Of a stretch of DNA of 64,000 bases, positions 1 to 13,480 are shown piece after piece (position 1 is the stretch's first letter; each line of letters begins with the position of its first letter). Position numbers and translations under genes: made by a program. Origin of the DNA: Blastomyces gilchristii SLH14081 (taxonomy: Eukaryota > Ascomycota > Eurotiomycetes > Onygenales > Ajellomycetaceae); contig NW_003101679.1 in assembly GCF_000003855.2 (NCBI RefSeq), forward strand, positions 4,301,393-4,365,392, read 5' to 3'. The notes under the pieces are model-generated. The model was given only the letters and a program-made list of their open reading frames with translations. It ran no database searches and was not told the origin of the DNA.

Positions 1-469
1 CTGATCTATTCTTAAGATCTATTTAGAGAATAAGTTAAGAGACTCTGTAAGCTGAACAGAGAACATCTGAGTTATAATTATTAATATTAGAAAAGAAGAT
101 GAGAAATCTGATAAAGACTACTCACAGTACTTCATAGAATTATAATATGAATTAAGATCTGTGAAAACAGAGCTCTGAAATAAGATCTGAATAATGATAT
201 TTATAAAGAAGCTAAATAAAAATATACAGAATAAGCTCATTGAGTAAGACTTTAAGCTCTTAACTCTGAAGAAACTGATGACTCTCATTCACTGCTTACA
301 GATCACTATAAGAGTCACAGATCTGTGAAGAGTAAATCACTGATCAGCTCTGTAAGAATCAGAATAATAGAGAACAGATTTATTAGAAAAAGATAATAAG
401 ATACAGAGAGATTTATATCTGACTGCTGAGTAGAAAGAGAGAGCTTTATAAGCTCTTATAAACAGAGTG

Positions 470-3400
470 TATAACAGAGAGATTAAGAAAAAGAGACTCT
501 GCTTTATCTATTCTAAATCAGAATATCTTCACATAAACTGTTCAGACAAATCAAAATAGAAATTTAAGAAGTTATAAACAGAGTCAGTAATAGTCTTCTT
601 AAGAGTCTTGAAGCTAATATCTGAATCTGTTACTTCTCTGATGAAAATACTTACTTATGAAAAGAGACTGCACTGTAGTACTGCTATTCTGCAAGTATGA
701 AAAGTATTAATAAACTTAGAATCTCAGATCACTGTGATGTCTCTAAAGCTTATAAAATGAATAAGCTGAAAGATAGAAATTGAAAATCTGCTCTTATAAT
801 AAGCAGAGTGTAAGAACTCAGACCTGAGAACTAAGAGACTTATAAGAGCTATTTTTGAATTACAAGATCTCTCTGAAATCTGAAGAAGATTTGTGAAAAC
901 TGTGATTATCACAGATATTATAGATAACATGTATTTAGAACTTATATAACTTTAAAGACATAATCTGCACATAGCTGTCTGTGAGTTAGGTTTATACTTT
1001 CAATCAGTGTTAACAGACTTACTCACAGAGATAGAATCAGTTAATACTGTAGAGTTGATTAGAGAAGATAAGCTCATCTATATAATAACTTTACAAGTAT
1101 CTGAGAATCTCATAATCATGAAAACTGAGCTTCAGATACTAGAGAAATACTGAGATCTTACAGAGATATTCAGCTCAGTAAAGATAGCTGAGCTTTCTTC
1201 TTATTATGAGAAGAATCTGATAATAGATTTGATAGAAGAGTAGAAACCCTTCTAAGAATCAATCTATAAGCTCTCTCATTATAAGACAGAGATCTTGCAA
1301 ATCTATGTGAAGAAGAATCTGAAGAATGACTTTATTCAATCTTCACAGATCTTCACAGAAGTCTCTGTGATATTTGTAAAGAAGAAGAATAAAGATCTCA
1401 GATTATATATAGACTACTGTGATCTGAACTTCAAGATAACAAAGAGCTACTACTCTCTGTCTCTGAGTGAGAATGTAATTAATCATCTTATAAGAGCTGT
1501 TATATTCACACAACTGAATGTGATTAATATATATACATAGCTGTAAATACAGTCTGAGAATGAATAAAAGACTGTCTTTAGAACTGTACTGAGATTATTT
1601 AAATATCTAGTGATGTCTTTTAATCTGACTAATATCTCTATAGTATTTCAGTCTTTCATTAATAAAATACTTCACATATATCTGAATATCTTCATAATAA
1701 TATATCTGAATAATATAATAGTGTACTCTGTGAAGAAGAAAGAACACACTGAGTATATATAAAGTATGTTAAAGATCTTAGATAAGACAGAACTGTATAT
1801 TAAGCTTATAAAGTATAACTTCAGTATCTACTAAATTAATTTTCTAGAATATATAATTATCACAGATGATATTCAGATGAAATCTTTATAAGTTAAGACT
1901 ATTCTATCATGATCAGAGTTAACTAGTATTTATAAGATTCAGATCTTTCTGAGCTTTGTGAATTTCTATAAATAGTTTATCTTTATATTTATAAGAATCT
2001 TCTTAACTCTTACAGACATGCTGAAGAATGAAAATAAGAAGAAGTTATTCTGTAAATAGAGAATGAAAAGATTATTAAGAAGAGAGAACTGTAAGAACTT
2101 TCTTATCTCAGAAGCTTATAGAGTCTTTATAAGATTGAAACAGATATTTACAGATATAGTAATACTGTTTCACTTTGATTTCTTACTTTTAATCAGATTA
2201 AAGATAGATATCTTCTTTTTTACAATTTCAGAAATAGTCTTATAACTACAGTTAAATAAGAACTAAGTTTCAGTGATCTTTTTCTTACAGAAGATGCAAT
2301 CTATGAAGATTAACTATAATATTTATAATCAGAAGCTTCTTATAATAGTGAAATTCTTTTACTACTAATATCACTACTTTGAGAGTCTTATAATAGTGAT
2401 TACTGTTAGAACTGATTATAACAGCTTACAACAGTTTACTTTAATCAAGAAACTCTCACAGTGATAGATTTACTAAGCTCAGAGACTGAGTAAGTTCTGA
2501 TTCAAGATAGAATATATTAAGAAAACTAAAAACTCAGTGAATAAACTCTCTCACAGGCCAGACTATATTAATAAGGCCAGAATAACAGATATAGAGAGAC
2601 TAGAGAAGACAGAAAAGCTTCACAGAATACTCAGACTGAGTGTTATAAAGAGATTAACTAAAGAGTCTCTCAATCTTCTGTAAGAGAAGAGAGAAGAGAA
2701 AGAGAAGAAGTCTGTATAACTACTCTCTATAACACTGAGAGTTAACACTCTGAGAATCTCTATGAGAATTCTTGAAGAGAGTATCTATAATCTAAAGAGT
2801 TTACAGACTTTGAGAAGTGCTGTGAAAGATCTGATATAAGAGAAAACAGAGTATAAGTCTTTATAAGATCTTCTATTCAGATTGTCTGAACTACAACTGA
2901 AGAATGAATATACTTAGTATATTCAGAAACTACTTATAACAGAGATCAATTCTGTAGAAATAAAGAATTGAAGAGACTTAAATAATCTTTTATAAAGAGA
3001 GAACTAAATTTATATATCTATAAATGAGTTTCTATACATAGAACTTATTAAAAGATATCATGACTCTTCTCTAGCAGATCATTTTACAGATACTAGAACT
3101 CATAAGTTACTTATAAGAAAATACTTCTAACTGAAGATATAAGAACTTGTGAAGAAGATAGTGAATTCTAATACTATTTATCAGAGTTTGCAGATAGTGT
3201 AATTCAGATTATATAAAGAACTTACTTCTCTATTCATTCTGCAGAAATCTTGAGAACAGCTAGAAATAAATACTCTTATAAGTCTCTCTGAAAGTAAGAA
3301 CATATATAATGCCTGCTTTGACAGTGTACTGATGATAGTGAATTACTTTATCAAGATAGCATACTTTATACTTACTCACAAGAACTTGAAGTCAAAGAAT

Positions 3401-4330
3401 TTGACTTATATCTTTGTCTGTGATATGATTCAGTTGCATGAATTATCTGTGAATATTATCTCAGACAGAGAATTAATCTTTATAGAAGAGTTCTAATCTG
3501 ATCTAATAACTATACTGAAGATCTTGTAAGATCTAAACACAGCTTTTCATTAACAGATAGATGATTAGATAGAATATCTGATGAGTATATTAAAACAGTA
3601 TCTGCAGTGCTTTATCAATTACAATCAGAATAACTAAGTGTATTGATTATTATTCACAGAGTTTGTATACAACAACTTAAAGTATATTAGCACAGATAAA
3701 ACTCTCTTTGAGATACTCACTGAAACTCATTCACAGATGATCTTGATAAACTTATAAAAGTACACTATAGAGTATGATGATGTCTGTGAACAGACTGAGA
3801 GAATTCAGAATATTTAGAAGAAAGTCTATAAATTCTTGAGAAAGACTTAAGAGTATCAGAAGAGATACTATAACTTTAAGTATATTATAAAGAGTTTTAA
3901 GAAAGATAATAGAGTCTGACTGAGTCTAGAAAACATTATTATATAGAGATTTAGTAAGAAGCTGAATCTCTTACAGACAGAATCTTATAAGATTATGAAG
4001 AAAATTAGCTTATAATTCTACAGATTAAAACTGTTATCTGAGTTATAGATATATAATATTTTTTATATCTTTTTACTCTGTGAATATAAGAAATTCTTAG
4101 AAGAGAATTCTGTGACTTATCACTCTATTTATAAAGTACTAGAGAGTGAAAGAGAATATCAGATCAAAGAAATTATTAACTTAGAGAAATGAGATCATGA
4201 GCTCTGATTCAAGATTCAGTGATAAGAGTATTCTGATAAGATGAATAAGTTCACTTGAGAATTATTCAGACAGATAAGACATCTGCAGAAGCTGAGACAT
4301 AACTTTCATACTGTGAATTCTGATAAGTCA
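470..4330 (+). pseudogene. Gag-tail/Pol remnant of Gypsy copy 1 (CCHC, PR, RT, RH, INT, chromodomain)
   Basis: A decayed polyprotein read in one frame with many stops. The RT fingers give VSVIFVKKKNKDLRLYIDYCDLN (the usual FVKKKDGSLRLCVDYRGLN type of block) at about 1355-1425. The degraded active-site region lies near 1690-1720 (YLNN where YLDD is expected; D-to-N is a G-to-A effect). RNase H starts near 2060. The integrase core region holds SESKNIYNACFDSVLMIV at about 3285-3345. The C-terminus has a chromodomain-like segment at 4140-4270 in which expected tryptophans are stops. Aspartate, glycine, proline, arginine and tryptophan codons are selectively lost, matching the regional mutation pattern. 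No function can remain. Confidence 0.85.
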
Positions 4331-4539
4331 GAATAATGCAGTCTTTGCTAAGAATCTGATTGTGATAAAGATATTAACACTGTCATTTGCAAACTCTAGT
4401 CTATAAAATAATGAGTTTCTACTGAGATGAACAGTCTGCAGTGTATACAAGAAAAGAGAAAATTATATTCTTATTAAAGCTAAAAAACAAGAAAACAAAC
4501 AGAGCTGTGAACACAATTTAGAGGTCAATAAAGAAAAAA

Positions 4540-5220
4540 CAAAGAAAACTCACACTCACACTCTCAACACCCGCGACACTCATCTCTCATTGACAATGAG
4601 ATTGCGGAAATGCGCCGCGGCGCGAGAATCATTGATAGAGAAACTAGACATATTCACATATACCTGATCAGAGATTGTGCAGGCAGGGAGAAAGTGATCA
4701 TAGGCTCACAGAGCTGCAGAAGATACTGATAACATCAGAAGCTTTGTAAGAACTGTTAGCTAGAGTCTATAAGAAATTACTTGTAAGAAGACTTACAGTA
4801 AAGAAGAGAACTGCACTACTTAAAGTCAGAGACTGATCTGAGAAAGACATGAAATTAGCTGCTAGTCTGAAGATCAGATGCAGTGATAAGACTGAGAGAG
4901 ATAAAGACACAGTTATAAGCAGTGATATTTCTGCTTTATCAGCTAGTAAAAAGTGATCAGAGAAGTTACAGAGACACTTATAAAAAGCTCAGCAGCAGTC
5001 AGATATTATTTATAAAGATATTAAAATTGAAAAAATTTTTATTCTTAAGAAGTTCTTGAATTAATATATAGATATTATTAGAAATACTCTCTCTCTATTA
5101 TCTGAATGAAAATACTTCATAAATGAATGAGAATACTCACAGTTTATAAGAATAAAAGCTGTTATAGAAAAAGAAAAAAGAAGATAAGATTTCATAAACA
5201 GATCTGAGATATTTATACTA
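4540..5220 (+). other. Conserved extra region downstream of pol in Gypsy copy 1 (ORF3-like, decayed)
   Basis: About 1.4 kb separates the chromodomain from the 3' LTR, far more than a simple 3' UTR. The sense strand keeps long coding-like frames broken by mutation stops. A GC-retaining patch at about 4568-4632 reads DNEIAEMRRGARIIDRE. A lysine/glutamate-rich, probably helical segment follows at about 4730-5000 (ELLARVYKKLLVRRLTVKK). The same segments occur in the other three copies of the family. I do not recognise the product; it could be an accessory ORF of this lineage or captured sequence. Confidence 0.5.
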
Positions 5221-5823
5221 CTCTAGAGAGATTTGCTTACACTGTGAGTGATTCTATAGAACAGTCAGATTACTCTAGTAAATAAGAGTGATTATAAATT
5301 ACAGATCTGAATCTTTCTATATAACTATAAAGAATGATTATAGATTATGAATATCTTAATTCTATAATTTTACAGAGTTAATAAAAGAATGAAAAATTTC
5401 TCATAATTCTACAGTGTTAAAGAACAATAATTTATAAGAATGAGTAAAAGATTAACTTATAAATACTTCTCTTTAATAAGAGTGATCTCACAGAGAGTGA
5501 TTCATCTGTAAGATGAATCTGTATAATAATTATACAAGAATCTCATGAAAATAATTAAGAGTTAACTAAAACTCTTCTATATAAAAGATATGAGATGAAT
5601 CTGTATAATAGTTAGAGAAGAATCTGTAAATTATAAAAAATCTTATAAAATAAGAAACTGAGTAATAGACTCTTTTCTCTTCATAGTAACAAGGAATTTT
5701 TCCTCACTGAGATTTTTTATAGATATGAAGAATTTTTAGTAAGTATCACTGCATTTCTGAGCTGATTCTATGAAGTTACTCAGTGCAAGACTTCACAGAC
5801 AAAGTCTTAGAGAGAGAGAGATA

Positions 5824-6081
5824 TGTAAGAAATCTCACTTCTTACAGATTCTTTATCTCTATTTCTATCTCTCATATAATTAATAGAGCTAGCAGCTCTT
5901 GACTATACATAACTATATAGACTGAAGTTTATAAATACTATTCATAACTCAGCTTGAATACTATTATACATTTAATCTCTATATTTTATCTTTCTATCAT
6001 AAATACTTCTAGTAGTTAATAGTATATATCACGCCAAGCTGCAAACACCCGAATAATTGCCTGCGAGTACTTATTCTTACA
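5824..6081 (+). repeat. 3' LTR of Gypsy copy 1 (258 bp)
   Basis: Begins TGTAAGAAAT and ends TTCTTACA, the inverted TG..CA ends of this LTR family. It is preceded by a purine-rich tract at about 5805-5823 expected of a polypurine tract. It aligns end to end with the other six LTRs of the family in this window. Most CpG sites have been lost. Confidence 0.93.
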
Positions 6082-7512
6082 CAGAGACTCAGCTTCTATT
6101 CATTGAAATATCATTCATCTTAACAATATAATCTAAGAAATCAATCTTCTGCCTATAAAATGAGCATTTTTCAGTGTTTGTATAGAGTTAATACTGTCTC
6201 AAGTAACTCAACACTTCTCAAACATGAGTATCATGTTCTTTCTCTGATTTTAAGAAGATTAGAATGTTATTCAGATATACTATATAGAAGATATCAACAA
6301 GGCCTCACAGCATCTTATTTATATAGGTCTGAAAGATGACTGAAGTGTTACAAAGATTAAAAGATAAAACAAGATATTTAAAATTACTATACTTAGTATA
6401 AAAAGCTGTTTTTTAAACATTATCTTCATTAACTCTGATTCTATAATAGATATTCTGTATATTAATCTTTGAGAATATCTTTGCTTCAGATAATTAATTA
6501 ATTATCTTATCAATTAATAGTAATAAATAGTAATTCTTAACTGTTATCTTATTAAGACCTCTATAGTCTATACATAGACATAGTCTATTATTTTTCTTGA
6601 GTATAAAGAGTATAGACATCTCTGCTGAACTCTTTAATAAATATATTCAGTTCTTTGATTGTGCTTCTTCAAGATATTTGCACAGAATATTCAATTTCTT
6701 TACAGATAAGTTATAAAGAGATCTGTATAGCACTGTTATATCATCTTTAAGATAAATCTTATATTATATCTTGATATCAGAAAACTTCACTGCTTCTCTT
6801 TTTAAAAAGATATTCTTAAAATCTGTAAAGAGATATTGTATACATTTATCTTCAATGATAAATACTGCTGCTAATCTTATAGTAAGAGTAATAACTTCTT
6901 CATCTATCTTCAAGTCTTAATCACCTGCTATACAGTATATCAACTCAATCTTTTTCTTAAGATTCTTTTAATGAAACTCTTCAGATTTCTCTATCACTGT
7001 CTCTTTATCAGAGAGACAGTATCATCACATCTAAGTAACTTAGTTAATAAGAGAATTGTTTTCTCTTAATTACAGAAGATCTAGAATAATATTCTTATCT
7101 ATAATATTAACTATGTAAAGAAGTAGATTACTCTTCTTAAAGATTTCTTCTAAGTCTGTGATCACATACTTTGCTTAAATTATGCTAAAATAGTAACATT
7201 TTATTTCATCAGTAAATTTCACATAGTCTGATAAATCTATCTTCTTTCAACTCTTTATTAAAGAAAAGAAATAGAATATGAAGTTAGTATTCATCTCAGA
7301 GTTGAGTAGATATCTTATTAATATCTTCTCATTCAGAGTATGTATTGTAATTATAATATAAACTCAAAAATATGAGAATTATCAATTCTTTTCTTTCTCT
7401 TCTTTATCTTTTATAAATACATTTATTAGAAGAGAAGTTAACTTTGAGAAGATATCTTCTCAGTTTCTTCTCTTCTTCAGCTTCTTATAATTATTAATAT
7501 AGTAATTATCAG
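6082..7512 (-). pseudogene. Oldest Gypsy relic (family C), reverse transcriptase part
   Basis: Read on the minus strand this stretch encodes a decayed Gypsy RT. At about 6190-6290 it gives DIFYIVYLNNILIFLKSEKE, matching the YLDDILIFS active-site block with D-to-N changes. About 6085-6180 reads KCSFYRQKIDFLDYIV, the conserved step after the RT active site. The sequence differs from both other Gypsy families here. It is interrupted on the left by Gypsy copy 1 and on the right by the ATCAG-flanked element. Its upstream part continues at 34154. The 3' half lies left of the window. Confidence 0.75.
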
Positions 7513-7844
7513 TGTAAGAGGCCTACGCCGAATAGATCGGTATAATATTATAGATCTTATATAACAAAGATAAAAACATTAAAGAAGAAAGAAAAGAGAA
7601 AGTGCGAGAATCAGTGATTAAGATAGATATTTATATATGTATGTGATGAAGCTTCGGGGTGGAAGAATATACACGCGTTTGTAGCAGCCGAGGATCGGTG
7701 ATTAAGAATGACTGAGAATCAGAGTGTACATGTTTGTAGTGATCAAGAATCAGCAATTGAGAATGGCTGAGAATCAGAGTGTATATGAAATCTGTGAAGT
7801 GTAACAGAATAGTCTATATGATTGATCAGATGCAGTCTGCCACA
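7513..7844 (-). repeat. 3' LTR of family B Gypsy (332 bp)
   Basis: Aligns over its full length with 33817-34148. It keeps GC-rich patches (about 7520-7560 and 7655-7700, including GCTTCGGGGTGGAAGAA) that are mutated to A/T in the other LTR, so the two LTRs differ mainly by transitions. Confidence 0.93.
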
Positions 7845-8199
7845 TTAGTCCTCTCTTTTCAGAAGCAGTTCTCATCAGTCAAGAGCTACTGTTTCAGATA
7901 ACATAAAACTCAGAGTTTAGATTGATTGATTATAGCTGACTTATTTCATAAGATATTATCAGCTGCAGCTGTGTGATCTCTTATCAAGAATTTCTTCAAT
8001 CTCTCACTCAAGTTCATTATCTTCTTCTATGATTCCTGGCAGTTGTCAGTCAGAAGTCAGTTGAGAAGAGAATGAATCAGTGACAGCACAGTGAAGCAAG
8101 CTTGTATAAAATACATTATGAATTTCTGATAATGTATCAAGATGATAGTTGTGACTATCTAGAACTTCTATTACTTTATATCTGATGTGATGATAATCT

Positions 8200-11100
8200 A
8201 GTGTACAGAATGAATGTGTAATTTATATATTCTTAAGATTCAATTATATCAGATCTTCTATCTTATATTATTCAGTGAGATCTTGATAATCATTGATTTG
8301 ATTCTCTTAATCTTGTTTCACAGTTATCATGAAGATCTCTGCTCAATCACAGATATCTCAGAGCTTTATTACTATATTATCAGCAATCTGAATTGAACTG
8401 TGAGAATTCAGTATGAACTGTGTAATCTCTAGAAGATTCAACACTTTCATGTAATATCTGTGTGTAAGAAAGAACAGGCTTACATCTATTGAAATAATAT
8501 CTTGACTGTTGATAGTGATCTCTGTGTATAGAAGAAGATCATGTCAATCATCTTATAAGTGATTACAGAACTTATGAAGATAATTCTTTACAGTCTGAAT
8601 TATCTATTCTGATACACTATCAGTCTCAGAGTGATAGACAGTTAACAGACAGTGTGTAATCTTGAGAACTTGACAGATTCTAGTTCAAAGAGTACTCATG
8701 AATTAACAGCTCTGATCTGATACTATGAATCTCAGTAATTTATATATCTGATAGAATGAGCTCTGTAGAAAGACTTCAGTGACTTATTCAGTATTTATCT
8801 TATTATAAGATTTCAATATTACATCTTTACTTAATTGATTCATGATAATCAGAATGTTTCTACAATTCTTACTCTTAGATAGATTGACAGTGAAGTCAAT
8901 TATCATATCTTATCAGATTCTATTAGAAATATTAAGTGATTTCAGTAGATCTTTTCTACAGTTCTTTCATGAGATAATAGAAGAACAGTAATTGCAGTTT
9001 CAGATAAAGTGTCTGATACTATTTAATATCTCAGATTAATAGAATTCTCAGAAGATCATTCTATACAGTTATTTATAGTCTGAATGATCAGTTATATATG
9101 AATCATGTATCTCTTACATTATTCAAGTATGTAAGAGTTCAGAGTGAGAAACTCAGTGTCATTCACAGAATTATAGAGTGTTATTATTATCAATTGAATA
9201 TTCTGAGATGTTGATTCTTACTTGTAATTCTGAAGAAAATCAGAGTGCTTCTTATTATACTGCTTCAGTAAGTGTTTAAAGAAGTTCATCAGTTTAAGCT
9301 GCTGTATACTATAGCTCATCTAATATAGGTTCAGAAGAAGTTGAGATATCAGTGATAGTTCTAATCAGAGAAGTATATATAGTGCTGTGAGCTGTTTTAT
9401 CTTGATTAACTAGTATCTTCAGATTCAAGAGCTGATGCTCTCAGTTCATTCAGTAAGTATCTGTTACATCAGATGACATGTCTTACTCTCATTGTAAGAG
9501 AACATCTATCATCAAGTTCTGACTGTCAGAACAGTAGTGTATTGTAAAATAAAAGCAGCTTAAGAACTCAGATCATTGCATCTATTATTCAGTAAGTTTA
9601 TAAATAGTTATAAAGTATTTGAGATTCTTATAATCTGTGACTATCTCAAACTCAGAGATACTTTGAAGTTCAGAGTCTCATTCTTCTAAACAGTGTATAA
9701 TTGTGAGAAGTTTCTTATCATAGATCTCATAATTGCATTCAGTGAGACTCAGTTTCTTAGACATGAAGACATATGATTGTAGAATATCTTTATTATCATA
9801 TTATAATATTACTTCTTCTGTTATATAGTCAGAGAAATCAGCTTCAACAACTATCTTATAATCAGAATTAAAGATTATCAGCAGAGAAGTATTAATGAAT
9901 ATCTTCTTTATCTGTATAAATGCAGCTTCAGTGTCTGCTGATCATTGAAATACTGAGTCTTTCTTAGTAAGATCTGTAAGTGATCTTGTAATATCTGAGA
10001 AGTTTTATATAAATCACTGATAGAAGTTAGTAAATCTGATAAAGCTTTATATATCTTTCACAGTATGCAGAGCTTCTCATTCAAGAATGACAGAGACTTT
10101 CTCAGAATTCATTCAAATCTTCTTATCAGCTTCTATAATAAAACTCAGATACTTGATACTCTTGACTTCAAAATTATACTTGTTAATATCTATCAGTAGT
10201 TCTGCTTCTTGTAGTCATTGTAATATCTTTTACACATATTCTTGATATTCTTTTCTGAATTTATCAGTGAAGATGAGAATGTTATCTAGATAAGCAGATA
10301 CAAACTTATCAAGGAAATCTTAGAGTACTCAGTTAATATACTTCTGAAATATACTGAGAGTATTAGTCAGTTCAAAGAGTGTGACTATTCATTCAAAGAG
10401 GTTATAACATATTTGAAATACTGTAAGTCATTTATCTCCTTCAGCAATATGAATCTTATGAAACACAGTGATAATATCTAGTTTTATAAATCATTGAGCT
10501 TATCTGATCTGTGCTAGAGTTTCATTGATGAGAGATAAGAGATATTGATCTTTCCTTGTCAATCTGTTCAGATCTCAGTAGTTTATACAGAATCAGAATT
10601 CTTCACCTGGTTTCTTTGCAAAGAGAATAGAGGCTGCAGTGAAAGAGTTGCTAATGTGTATAAATTCTTTATTTAACAGATTATTGAGTGTCTTTTGAAG
10701 AAGAAGAAGTTCATCTCAGAATATATTATAAAGAGAGTCTTATAACAGTTCAGAGTTCTTATCATTCTTTTTCTCTAACTTGATACTGTGATTCACTTCA
10801 GAATCTTGTAAGAGAGATATATTCATAATATTATCTTATCAGAAGACATCTAGATATTCATGATATTATTAAGAGAGTTTTGTATAAGAATCTGTTATTA
10901 TAACACAGAATAACTTTTCTAGAGCCTTTTTAATATCAGTCAGACTGATGAAATAGATTGATATATAGTCTTACTGTTAGTGACTCTGTCAGTGATTTTG
11001 ATAATGACTTCTTTTTCAGAGTATTTCATATGTATTGACAGAGATCTGTGTCAGATTCATGATCTTGTGAATATCATCTTCATGAACTCTATCATTATTA

Positions 11101-11363
11101 GAGAATATCAAGCTTCTGTTTCAAGTATTCAATAAGATGCCTTGTTCAGATAGTCAGACAAGTTCTAATATAAGATTATAATCAAGATTATCAACTTTAT
11201 ACATATAGATATCTTCACATTGATGTCCTTCTACATCTATGATCAGCTTTATCATGTAATAGATACAAATGTCTTTTAAATTATCAAATTCTGTGAGGAG
11301 TTGAGGTTTTGATAGAGAGATACACTGAAGATTATAATATCTTACAACTGAAGATTTTATCAT
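8200..11363 (-). pseudogene. Pol remnant of family B Gypsy (PR, RT, RH, INT)
   Basis: Minus-strand decayed Pol. The protease region at 11154-11363 still reads without stops and holds IDVEGHQCEDIYMYKVDNLD followed by YNLILEL, the typical stretch before the ILGLPWL block of Gypsy proteases. RT active-site region at about 10200-10300 reads KFVSAYLDNILIFTDKFRK (ancestral YLDD inferred). RNase H (about 9550-9950) and integrase (about 8200-9400) are placed by order and by weak similarity only. The 5' end of pol and gag are displaced to beyond the hAT insertion. Confidence 0.7.
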
Positions 11364-11899
11364 TGCATAGTAGACTGACTGATGAGATCATGAATTTCAC
11401 ATTTAATCTCATTTGATCTGGTCTCATACATTTCTTGGTGTGAGTCTCATCAGAATCAAGCCTTAAAAAAATCTGAAAATGAATCATTTCTGAGAGAAAT
11501 GATGTGAAAAATGACCAGATTTAATTCAAGAACAGTGAAATGACAGTAATTTCTCAGAATAAACTATGAAAGATGATTATTCTTCTAAAATCAGAATGAG
11601 ACTGAGACTGAAGATTAAAATTAGTCTTATTCAGTTCATTCAGTGATTGCTTATATAATCAGAATTTGGTAATAATTATTGATAATACTCATGAAATAAC
11701 TAAATACATTCTTGTGTAAGTTTATTCTTCACTTTCTTATAAAAACTACACTTCTCTGATATACTGTGATCAGAGATATTAAACTGTCTGATAATTTTAT
11801 GTTTTATAATCATGAGTTTCTTGATTGTTTCTTCTTGTAATTGTTCTCAGTGATAGTGATAAATATCTTGACTTGAGTTGAACTTTTGCTTTATTCTCA

Positions 11900-13480
11900 C
11901 CCCTGTCAATGAAATTGTCAGAATATCACATGTCATCAGTGCAACAGTTGAATATGTACTCTCAATAATTTTTCATAACTCTAGAATTGATTTGATATGT
12001 AAATTTATCAGATTATCTTGAAGATAGCAGTCAAATTCAGTTTTACAAGTATGTAATTTTGCCTGATTTTCAGTTATAATCAATGTATGCAAGTTCTGTT
12101 TCAAAGTTAGTATTATAGTTCTATGAGATATGAAGTGTTATCAAAGATCATTACTTATTAGAGAATTGTATTTCACTGTCTTCATATCTTAAATATCTGC
12201 TTATTCAAATCTCTGATAGTTGATATTGTAGTAGTCTCAGACTAATTTAATATACAAGTCTCATTTCTTCTCTGTTCAATCTTGAGAAGTGTAGATGTTA
12301 ACTTGATAGAAGAGATCTAGTAGAGCTGCTATAGCATAGTACTCTGCAAAAGATTGTTCAGTTTTACTGTAGTAATATACCAGTTTATCTCTTGCAGCAA
12401 TAATAGCCTGCACTATAGTATTATCTCAGACTGAATTTCTTTTTAAGTGATTCAACTGCTTCTTAAGATGAGTAAATAAACTGTTATACACTCATCAGAC
12501 TGACTGCAGCATTGATGTACAAGTGATTGAGACTGTCTTTATTATCTTATAAAACTGAAACAGTAAATCAATCACATATTTCAACTGAGTTTACTTCATA
12601 TCAGAAAGTTTCAATATCTGAATCTTTTCTCAATCAGAGTATTACACTCAATGATCAATTATCTGATGCAATCAAAGAGTCTGAATAGTCATCTCATATA
12701 TTAAACTTCACTGTATTCTAATATTCTGTATCATATTCAGTGATGTGACTGATTTATTTATTTATTGAATATCATGAAATCATTATTATTATTTAGAGAA
12801 GATACAAATCATATTAACAATGTTTCAAATCTGTGATATTTAAATTATTAGTCAATCTATTCAAAATTAACAGTAGTATTATCAAAAAGCATTATCAAAA
12901 AGCAATATTAAAAAATGTTATTAAAAAACATTATCTTTTATAAAGTAGATGTAAAAGTTACTTGAGTAATCACTTTTATCTCATTCTCATCTCAAGAATC
13001 AGTTATCTCATTATTCTTTATCTTAATATTAAGATTCTTTATCAGTGTTTGTATCACAAGTTGAATCATATGAGCAATGCAGAGAATATAATTTTATTTA
13101 CTATTTCAGAAATGCAAAGCTAATTTTTACTTCAAGCTCTTTATCATAGTATAGTTATTCACAGTATTATCAGTTATAATTGTAAGAAGACTGAGACTAA
13201 TATCTTAATAGTTATTTTTAATTACAGTTATTAATATCTCTATTATATAATTCTCAGTATGACTACTAATCAATGATTTAAATTCAATTAATGTCTCTTG
13301 ATAAGTTCAGTTCTCATCAATGTAATAACATATAACTTTCATAAATGCAAGATTGTTTATACTAGTTCATGCATTCACTGTGAGAGACACTCTTTGATGA
13401 TTCTTCAACTCTGATTCTAGATATTGTATATTGACTTTGTAGTATATCTCAAGGTTGAACTGAAGACAGAATTGATATAA
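11900..13480 (-). pseudogene. hAT transposase remnant (RNase H-like fold and C-terminal part)
   Basis: Minus-strand decayed frames resemble fungal hAT transposases in the correct order. About 13150-13340 reads VICYYIDEN*TYQETLIEF and then ITDNTVNNYTMIKSLK, matching the VHFIDENWxLQETLI..TTDNASNNDTMM type of blocks. About 13040-13090 reads CIAHMIQLVIQTLIKNL, the RCLAHVINLxVQ block. About 12290-12430 reads AAIDKLVYYYSKTEQSF-type sequence followed by YAIAALLDL, the block before the ILDP motif of hAT proteins. N-terminal BED finger sequence is expected further right and was not recognised. Several in-frame stops make it non-functional. Confidence 0.75.

Larger units (their letters stand above)
1..6081 (+). 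mobile_element. Chromodomain Ty3/Gypsy element, copy 1, 5'-truncated by window edge
   Basis: This is the 3' part of a Gypsy retrotransposon coding on the plus strand; its 5' LTR and most of gag lie left of the window. Order seen: gag tail with a zinc-knuckle remnant (about 490-540), protease region (about 700-1000), reverse transcriptase (about 1270-1900), RNase H (2060-2500), integrase (2900-4000), chromodomain (about 4140-4270), a 3' extra region (about 4540-5220) and the 3' LTR (5824-6081). It aligns through its whole length with the copies at 15013-22261, 22967-30766 and 34670-42002. CAGAG follows the LTR at 6082-6086, so the other target-site duplication should lie beyond the left edge. 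Stop codons occur throughout, often where tryptophan is expected, so the copy is dead. Confidence 0.93.
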
